Shown here: piece after piece, positions 5,816 through 10,173 of the stretch
How positions within the stretch are numbered: position 1 is the stretch's first letter
How the letters are laid out: every line of letters starts with the position of its first letter
NCBI GenBank assembly: GCA_003557825.1
Contig: PWNM01000315.1
Coordinates: 1 to 10,173 of the forward strand
Direction of reading: 5' to 3'
Length of the DNA stretch: 10,173 bases
Source of the DNA: Candidatus Hydrogenedentota bacterium
Lineage (GTDB): Bacteria > Hydrogenedentota > Hydrogenedentia > Hydrogenedentales > SLHB01
Program-made: the position numbers and the translations under genes
Notes under the pieces: model-generated
Told to the model about the DNA's origin: nothing
The model's database searches: none
Seen by the model: the letters and a program-made list of their open reading frames with translations, nothing else

Positions 5816-6889
5816 TCACCACCCGCCCCGAGAGCTGCGCACGCTGTAGGCGCCGAATCCGCGTCCCATACCCCCGCGGAGATTACGCATATGCTCTCCT
5901 GGGCTGGTCCCCGTGATGCGGGCGAACCGATAGTCGTAGGTGAAGATAATCAGTAAATAACCCAGTATGGACAGCATAAGTCCCCAGAAGACCCAAGCGT
6001 AGCCACCAACGCCCTGCGTAGCAAAAGAAAGTACGCTCAAAGCGGCTACCACAGCCAGGCCGAGCAGGACATTGTAGTGCCAGGCTGGGCGGGGGCGTGG
6101 AGGAAGCCGTTGGCCACTAAGTAGTCGATCCAGGGCTTCTGTACCGGTCATGGTGGCCGAAATCGGCCGTCTTCGATTCAGATGAAAACGGACATATCGG
6201 TTCAGGAACCGCTCCCGTTCCGCGTTGGACACATTCCCCCGCGACGAACCAAGTTCAATCCAAGCTTCACTTTCCTCGGTGGCAATAATGAACAACAGGG
6301 TTTGATCGCGAGGAAGAGTTTCGTCATGAAGCCCCTCTGCTCGCCAATGCCCCATAACGCGGCGGGCGAATTGCTCCAGTTCGCCCTCACCCCGGGCGCC
6401 GCCATGGTTTACAGGCGACCGTACGATTAAGGTGATCAAGGCCACCCCTTGCTGGTCAAGCAACTGACGGGCGCGGCCCTGTAACGCGGCATAATGCTCC
6501 TGGGAGAGAATGCCCGCATGATCAAGTACCAGGCGGTCGCGTCCCGGCGTATCAATGTCGTGGATACCCGACGGTTCCTGTGAATGGTGAAGGGCAGGCA
6601 GACCGCCATAGGAACCCGGTCTGGTTGTGCCGGGGTGGGCCACATATCCGTTTTGATTGTTGTAGAAAAAGTGTTCACCCGTTGCCGTGCGCGGTAAACG
6701 GGGGAGGTAATGCGGATAGAGGTCATCCAGGGTTGGGGGGTAATAGCCCGTGGCCCTTCCGTACTGCACGATAGCCTGCTGGATAGCGTACAGCGTTTGC
6801 TGGTCCTGGGGCGGTACGGAAGCAGAAGCGCTGGTTCCGCATGCAAAAGCGACCACGATGATAAGGCCTATTGTGCCAGGTTTGAACAT
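5816..6889 (-). CDS. Exported TPM-domain protein (YgcG type) with GspG-like N-terminal segment
   Basis: The 357-residue product starts with a signal peptide (about 1-24, ending CGTSASA). A segment at 28-86 (QQTLYAIQQAIVQYGRATGY, then YPPTLDDLYPHYLPRLP and FFYNNQNGY) resembles the C-terminal domain of GspG-type pseudopilins but lacks their N-terminal helix. A TPM domain follows at about 117-258 (DHAGILSQE, QGVALITLIV, TLLFIIATEESEAWIELGSS). Two transmembrane helices (273-291, 298-317) and a Gly/Arg/Ser-rich end (RGGMGRGFGAY...RGGW) resemble the Gly-rich end of YgcG proteins. TPM domains occur in photosystem II repair protein TLP18.3 and in bacterial envelope proteins, with suggested phosphatase or chaperone roles. 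The start at 6889 is preferred because AGGGAG lies just upstream and the longer in-frame ATG at 6955 falls inside the promoter. It lies downstream of a second TPM gene. The exact role is unknown. Confidence 0.85.
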   Translation of the reverse strand: MFKPGTIGLIIVVAFACGTSASASVPPQDQQTLYAIQQAIVQYGRATGYYPPTLDDLYPHYLPRLPRTATGEHFFYNNQNGYVAHPGTTRPGSYGGLPALHHSQEPSGIHDIDTPGRDRLVLDHAGILSQEHYAALQGRARQLLDQQGVALITLIVRSPVNHGGARGEGELEQFARRVMGHWRAEGLHDETLPRDQTLLFIIATEESEAWIELGSSRGNVSNAERERFLNRYVRFHLNRRRPISATMTGTEALDRLLSGQRLPPRPRPAWHYNVLLGLAVVAALSVLSFATQGVGGYAWVFWGLMLSILGYLLIIFTYDYRFARITGTSPGEHMRNLRGGMGRGFGAYSVRSSRGGW

Positions 6890-6926
6890 GGCATCTCCCT
6901 TTATATACGCGTATCGTTGCGCCCCA

Positions 6927-6955
6927 AGTATACCGCTGTAACGAAGGACACACAA
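6927..6955 (-). promoter_or_regulatory. Candidate sigma-70 promoter of the exported TPM gene
   Basis: TTGTGT (6950-6955) and TATACT (6927-6932) are exactly 17 bp apart on the minus strand; the -10 box matches at five of six positions. The start would be near 6920 with a leader of about 30 nt. The 126-bp gap and this promoter suggest that the two TPM genes can be transcribed separately. Confidence 0.5.
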
Positions 6956-7015
6956 GGCCCCTAGCCGGCATGTTTGCCCGAAATCAGCAACGACGCAAAA
7001 GCCTTCGGAACGCTG

Positions 7016-7699
7016 TCATTCTAGAATCACCAGCGCATTTTCGACTTCGTTGGGGTTCGTTTCATCGCCCGGCAGTACTGCATGCAAGCGTTCCCCTGCA
7101 TCTCGGATAACCGCACAGAGGGATTCGATCAACCCCTCGCCTCGATGCAGCCGGTCGGTCAGCTCATCGCACAGCCCATCCAGGGCGTCTTGTCCCAGTA
7201 ATTCGGTCACTGAGGCATCGGCCAAGATGACCACCATCCGCTCGTACAGGGACACATAAATCATAATGCCGGTAGCGCGCTCGGTATGATGGATGCGCTG
7301 ATCGAAAAACACTTCCCGGGCCCGTCGATCAACATCCTCTTGTATTTCGATAGCCGGGATAAAAAGCATACGCAATAGCCCAAAACGAGCCGCCAGCACG
7401 GCTCCTCCGAAGAACCCGACCAGTACGGCGGCAATCAGGGCGGGCAACCGAAAGGCCGAAGCGGAAAGCCCTGTCGAAGCAACATCCGGCTGGAGATCGT
7501 CGACGAAAAGCACCCAGACTACGACAAGCAACACAAGTCCGCATAGCAGCCCAACAATGTCCTCAGCCCGATCGTAGCGCCCGGATATCCGAGCGACAAC
7601 GGGGACAATCTCGGCCGTTGTATGGGCTTCCGCTTCCAAAACGGCTTGGGCTATTTGATGCTTCTCCTCGTCGGAAATGCGGATGGTTTCTCGTTGCAT
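7016..7699 (-). CDS. TPM-domain protein with inserted membrane hairpin
   Basis: The 227-residue protein begins MQRETIRISDEEKHQIAQAV and reads as a TPM domain split by two transmembrane helices. The first part is at 8-40 (AEAHTTAEIVPVVARIS), the helices are at about 48-66 and 85-107, and the second part is at 120-205 (EDVDRRAREVFFD, TGIMIYVSLYERMVVILAD). This layout is known for the second TPM protein that accompanies YgcG-like TPM proteins and LemA in many bacteria; no LemA gene is in the window. The inner domain would face the cytoplasm, and the protein probably acts with the exported TPM partner on envelope proteins, although the activity is unproven. The start at 7699 fits the domain start and has GGGGAG about 9 nt upstream; the frame is open back to 7813, but that extension is not protein-like and covers the promoter. 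The family call is confident. Confidence 0.85.
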   Translation of the reverse strand: MQRETIRISDEEKHQIAQAVLEAEAHTTAEIVPVVARISGRYDRAEDIVGLLCGLVLLVVVWVLFVDDLQPDVASTGLSASAFRLPALIAAVLVGFFGGAVLAARFGLLRMLFIPAIEIQEDVDRRAREVFFDQRIHHTERATGIMIYVSLYERMVVILADASVTELLGQDALDGLCDELTDRLHRGEGLIESLCAVIRDAGERLHAVLPGDETNPNEVENALVILE

Positions 7700-7778
7700 A
7701 TGGCCCTTCTCCCCTTTATTGCCCATAGCAGGATGGCGACTTCCCAATTTCGCATGATGTCCTAACCTTAGGGTAGAT

Positions 7779-7808
7779 ATACTAACCCGCAAATCACCCG
7801 GTTGTCGA
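7779..7808 (-). promoter_or_regulatory. Candidate sigma-70 promoter of the second TPM gene
   Basis: TCGACA (7803-7808, five of six matches) and TAGTAT (7779-7784, four of six) are 18 bp apart on the minus strand. The start near 7772 would sit on a small inverted repeat CCTAACCTTAGG (7761-7772), leaving a leader of about 73 nt. The box lies in the 161-bp gap after the URO-D-family gene, where no terminator is visible, so read-through is also possible. Confidence 0.35.
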
Positions 7809-7860
7809 AACACAAGGATAGCATCGGCAAAAAGGAGGTCAATACCATCATCAGGACTTC

Positions 7861-8919
7861 CTATCGTCGACTGAGCTCGTTGTACACCTCGTTGTAATAC
7901 AGGGCGTTTTCAACGGGGGTATTGGACGGGATATGGTTACCAACGGCCATGAAGAAGCCGGGGCAGTCTTTGCCGATAGCCATGCAACGCTCGACCTCGC
8001 GTCGGATGGCGGGCCGATCCCCGTGGAGCAAAATGCGGGTGTCGGCATTCCCAATGAACACGTGGGTCTTGCCATAACGCTCGGCGATATAGGCCATATC
8101 CGTCATAGGCTCAAGAATCAACCCATGGACGCCCGTAGCCACGATATCGTCAATGAAGGCCGTATAATCGCCGTCGCTCGTATACAGGATCTTTTTTCCA
8201 GATTCGCGTAAAGGCGCGAAATAGCTTTTATAGTGAGGGAACAGGTAAGTGCGGTACCACTCGGGGTCATAGAAAGGGCCGCTGGTCCAAACGATGTCAT
8301 CGTGTACCATGACGACCGGCACATCCGCCGCCGCAAGGGCGTCAAAGAACTGCTGCATCCACGATGCATAACGACCCAGCATGGCGCCCATGCGTTGGGG
8401 GTCCATGCCCAATGCCAAAAGCAGCAAATCCCACCCGAAAAGGTCGATCAACCCCGATATCCCCGTTACATAGATGCCGGTCATGTTGACTCCATCGGGG
8501 TAAAAGTCGCAGTTCGCCTGGTAATGGGCCTCGAACTGAGCCGTCAGCGCCGATTGATCCTGAGGGCCGAAAACGTCCCAAAGGTCAAAGGCCAGTACCT
8601 CCTCGGGGTCGGAGAAAGGCGATCGCACATTCGTGTCGAAGTCGACGCCCCCGGCGGCGTATTCCGCATGACCCATCCGGGTGCACATCTCACCGAATAC
8701 CTGATGAGTGATTAAAACACTCCAACAAAGGTCATAGTTCCAGGCCTGCATAAACGCTTTGCGGGCAGCGGTCTGCACCTCGGGCGAACTCTGGGGGGTA
8801 ACATCGCGACCAGTCACGGCATGAATCAGGTCCCAATGACTCTCGGCGGAATACTCGGTACGCGGTATCCGGGACGGCATCTCCAACTGAAGCGCGGCCC
8901 ACCCGTCTGCATATGACAT
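7861..8919 (-). CDS. Uroporphyrinogen decarboxylase (URO-D) family protein
   Basis: The 352-residue product has the URO-D/cobamide-methyltransferase TIM-barrel layout. Visible landmarks are VVMVHDDIVWTSGPF (202-216), PHYKSYFAPLRESGKKILYT (228-247), SDGDYTAFIDDIVATGVHGL (248-267), EPMTDMAYIAERYG (270-283), FIGNADTRILLHG (288-300) and GNHIPSNTPVENALYY (327-342). True HemE has an N-terminal RxPxWxMRQAGR motif, which is absent, so this is not the haem enzyme. It belongs to the many URO-D-like proteins of PVC-group and related bacteria whose reactions are mostly unknown, possibly methyl transfer or catabolism. The H-x-C...C zinc ligands of MtaA/MtbA enzymes are replaced by Thr247, Asp249 and Asn328, so zinc-thiolate methyl transfer is unlikely unless another site is used. 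The start is supported by AAGGGGAT 6 nt upstream and an extended -10 promoter. It is divergent from the sugar aminotransferase gene. Confidence 0.87.
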   Translation of the reverse strand: MSYADGWAALQLEMPSRIPRTEYSAESHWDLIHAVTGRDVTPQSSPEVQTAARKAFMQAWNYDLCWSVLITHQVFGEMCTRMGHAEYAAGGVDFDTNVRSPFSDPEEVLAFDLWDVFGPQDQSALTAQFEAHYQANCDFYPDGVNMTGIYVTGISGLIDLFGWDLLLLALGMDPQRMGAMLGRYASWMQQFFDALAAADVPVVMVHDDIVWTSGPFYDPEWYRTYLFPHYKSYFAPLRESGKKILYTSDGDYTAFIDDIVATGVHGLILEPMTDMAYIAERYGKTHVFIGNADTRILLHGDRPAIRREVERCMAIGKDCPGFFMAVGNHIPSNTPVENALYYNEVYNELSRR

Positions 8920-8952
8920 CGGTAGATCCCCTTTTGTTGTTCCCAGATGCGT

Positions 8953-8961
8953 ATCATAGCA
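8953..8961 (-). promoter_or_regulatory. Candidate extended -10 promoter of the URO-D gene
   Basis: TGCTATGAT on the minus strand is an extended -10 element (TGn before TATGAT, which matches five of six). No good -35 is visible, as is usual for extended -10 promoters. Transcription would start near 8946 with a leader of about 27 nt. It faces away from the aminotransferase promoter at 9006-9034. Confidence 0.4.
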
Positions 8962-9005
8962 TGGCGGTACGAGGGGAAAGCCATTGGGCGGAACGGGCCA
9001 TTATC

Positions 9006-9034
9006 TTGACCCCTCGCGCCGGTTTTGCTAGTCT
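9006..9034 (+). promoter_or_regulatory. Candidate sigma-70 promoter of the aminotransferase gene
   Basis: TTGACC (9006-9011, five of six matches) and TAGTCT (9029-9034, three of six) are 17 bp apart. The start near 9041 would place the AGGAG site and the ATG at 9064 in a very short leader. The in-frame ATG at 9025 lies inside this promoter, which supports 9064 as the translation start. Confidence 0.45.
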
Positions 9035-9063
9035 CCCGCGGAAACTACAGGAGACTTTTGTTC

Positions 9064-10173
9064 ATGACCGTTCCATTGTTAGACTTGCAGGCCCAGTTCG
9101 AACGCATTAAAGACGAGATCAGCGCGGTAGTGGCGGAGGTGTTTACGTCACAACGATTCATCGGCGGCCACCATGTCGAGGGACTGGAGCAGGAGGTGGC
9201 GACGTATGCCCAAGCCCAGCATGCCATCGCGCTCGCCTCAGGCACGGATGCGCTGCTGCTGGCCCTTCGAGCGGCGGGGGTTGAACCCGGCGACGAGGTC
9301 ATCACATCGCCCTTTACCTTTTTCGCTACGGCGGGAGCCATACACAATGCAGGGGCGCGGCCCGTGTTTGTGGATATCGAGCCCGATACGTTCAATATCG
9401 ACCCGAATCGTATCACCGATGCGATTTCCGAACGAACGCGGGCGATTATCCCGGTGCACCTCTTTGGGCAATGCGCTGATATGGAGCCTATTGTTGAATT
9501 GGCTAGGCAACACGGACTGGTCGTGCTCGAGGACGCGGCGCAGGCCCTCGGAGCCCGGTATCATGAGCAGCCTGTCGGAGCTATGGGTGCCATGGCCGCT
9601 TTGAGCTTTTTCCCGAGCAAAAACTTGGGCGGAGCCGGGGAAGGCGGCATGGTGTTGACGTCGGACGATGCGTTGGCCGAAGGACTGCGCCTGCTGCGGA
9701 ACCACGGCCAAGGCGCGCAGTATGTACATAGCATCGTCGGTACAAACAGCCGGCTCGATGCGTTGCAGGCGGCGGTATTGCGGGTGAAACTCCACCATTT
9801 GGATGCCTGGGCCGAGGAACGGCGGTCCAACGCGGCCCGATACAACGAACAATTCGCAGCCATGGACGGCGTCGTACCTCCCGTCGTCCGGCCGGGCCAT
9901 CATCATGTGTATAACCAATACACGATTCGCCTTCCCCACCGCGATGCCTGCCTGGAACTGTTTCGGGAACGCCAGATTGGGGCGGCGATATACTACCCCA
10001 TTCCACTACACTTGCAGGAGTGTTTCGCGTATTTGGGATACGAGCCGGGGTCAATGCCGGAAGCAGAGCAAGCAAGCCGAGAAGTGCTGTCCTTGCCGGT
10101 CTATCCCGAATTGCCTCGGGCGCACCAAGAGCATGTGGTTCAGGCGATTGCAGACCACCTTGCTCGACTTTAG
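9064..10173 (+). CDS. DegT/DnrJ/EryC1/StrS-family PLP sugar aminotransferase
   Basis: The 369-residue protein begins MTVPLLDLQAQFERIKDEI and has the full set of family landmarks: ALASGTDALLLALRAAGVEP (57-76), DEVITSPFTFFATAGAI (77-93), PVHLFGQCADM (130-140), LEDAAQALGA (155-164) with Asp157 for the PLP ring nitrogen and Gln160, SFFPSKNLGGAGEGG (181-195) with Lys186 as the Schiff-base lysine, GTNSRLDALQAAVL (226-239) and YYPIPLHLQECFAYLG (310-325). These enzymes transfer an amino group from glutamate or glutamine to a keto-sugar nucleotide in the cytoplasm, for surface polysaccharide or glycan synthesis. The PLLDL start and YYPIPLHLQ are like the WbpE/WlbC and FdtB types, but the sugar cannot be fixed from sequence. 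AGGAG (9049-9053) precedes the ATG by 10 nt. The stop TAG occupies the last three bases of the window, so the gene is complete. Neighbouring polysaccharide genes may follow outside. Confidence 0.93.
   Translation: MTVPLLDLQAQFERIKDEISAVVAEVFTSQRFIGGHHVEGLEQEVATYAQAQHAIALASGTDALLLALRAAGVEPGDEVITSPFTFFATAGAIHNAGARPVFVDIEPDTFNIDPNRITDAISERTRAIIPVHLFGQCADMEPIVELARQHGLVVLEDAAQALGARYHEQPVGAMGAMAALSFFPSKNLGGAGEGGMVLTSDDALAEGLRLLRNHGQGAQYVHSIVGTNSRLDALQAAVLRVKLHHLDAWAEERRSNAARYNEQFAAMDGVVPPVVRPGHHHVYNQYTIRLPHRDACLELFRERQIGAAIYYPIPLHLQECFAYLGYEPGSMPEAEQASREVLSLPVYPELPRAHQEHVVQAIADHLARL

Noticed and set aside
7761..7772. Small palindrome CCTAACCTTAGG at the predicted start of the second TPM transcript
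   Set aside because: Arms are 5 bp with a 2-nt loop, too small to distinguish from chance; not listed as an operator.
7832..7839. Perfect Shine-Dalgarno AAGGAGGT on the plus strand
   Set aside because: No start codon follows at a usable distance; the frame from the nearest ATC closes after about 16 codons. Taken as chance.
9238..9939. Minus-strand frame of 233 codons opposite the aminotransferase
   Set aside because: It is antisense to a complete enzyme with all catalytic motifs; the long frame reflects codon composition.
1..10173. CRISPR arrays, tRNA or rRNA genes, insertion sequences, phage or defence genes
   Set aside because: No regular direct repeats, no cloverleaf or rRNA segments, and no transposase, integrase or nuclease motifs were seen on reading both strands.

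Overview
The window is a moderately GC-rich, gene-dense stretch of a bacterial chromosome. Six of its eight intact or edge-cut genes lie on the minus strand; a pseudopilin-like gene and an aminotransferase gene lie on the plus strand. Three gene types together point to a Hydrogenedentes, Lentisphaerae or Planctomycetes-type bacterium: an orphan prepilin-like protein with an H-Xn-DG tail, a URO-D-family protein with a GNHIPSNTPVENA end, and an exported beta-helix carbohydrate enzyme. The phylum is inferred from gene types only. I see no tRNA, rRNA, CRISPR array, insertion sequence or phage gene.

Layout from left to right. 1-653 (-) is the N-terminal half of cinA, cut by the window edge. 781-2523 (-) encodes an exported right-handed beta-helix protein that carries three Asp residues at the spacing expected for GH110 alpha-galactosidases. 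2539-2816 (-) holds a broken remnant of a second leader of the same type. 2988-3953 (+) is a type II pseudopilin-like surface protein. 4000-4038 is a 16-bp perfect hairpin that terminates the next minus-strand gene. 4109-4882 (-) encodes an exported DJ-1/PfpI-family protein with an acidic proline-rich tail.

5154-7699 (-) holds three membrane or envelope proteins: an unidentified two-TM protein, an exported TPM-domain protein with a GspG-like N-terminal segment, and a second TPM protein with a membrane hairpin inside the domain. 7861-8919 (-) is a URO-D-family protein without the usual zinc ligands of the methyltransferase branch. 9064-10173 (+) is a complete DegT/DnrJ/EryC1/StrS sugar aminotransferase that ends exactly at the window edge and may open a surface-polysaccharide cluster.

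No long operon is evident. Gaps of about 90-270 bp separate the genes, and most of them contain a plausible sigma-70 promoter for the gene that follows, so many look individually transcribed. The common theme is the cell envelope: an exported glycosidase, a pseudopilin, an exported DJ-1 protein, TPM membrane proteins and sugar-nucleotide modification. The most unusual items are the TPM pair without LemA, one member of which carries a pseudopilin-like module; the exported DJ-1 protein with its repeat tail; the metal-ligand-less URO-D protein; and the decayed beta-helix leader directly upstream of the glycosidase. I found no clearly new defence or mobile system.
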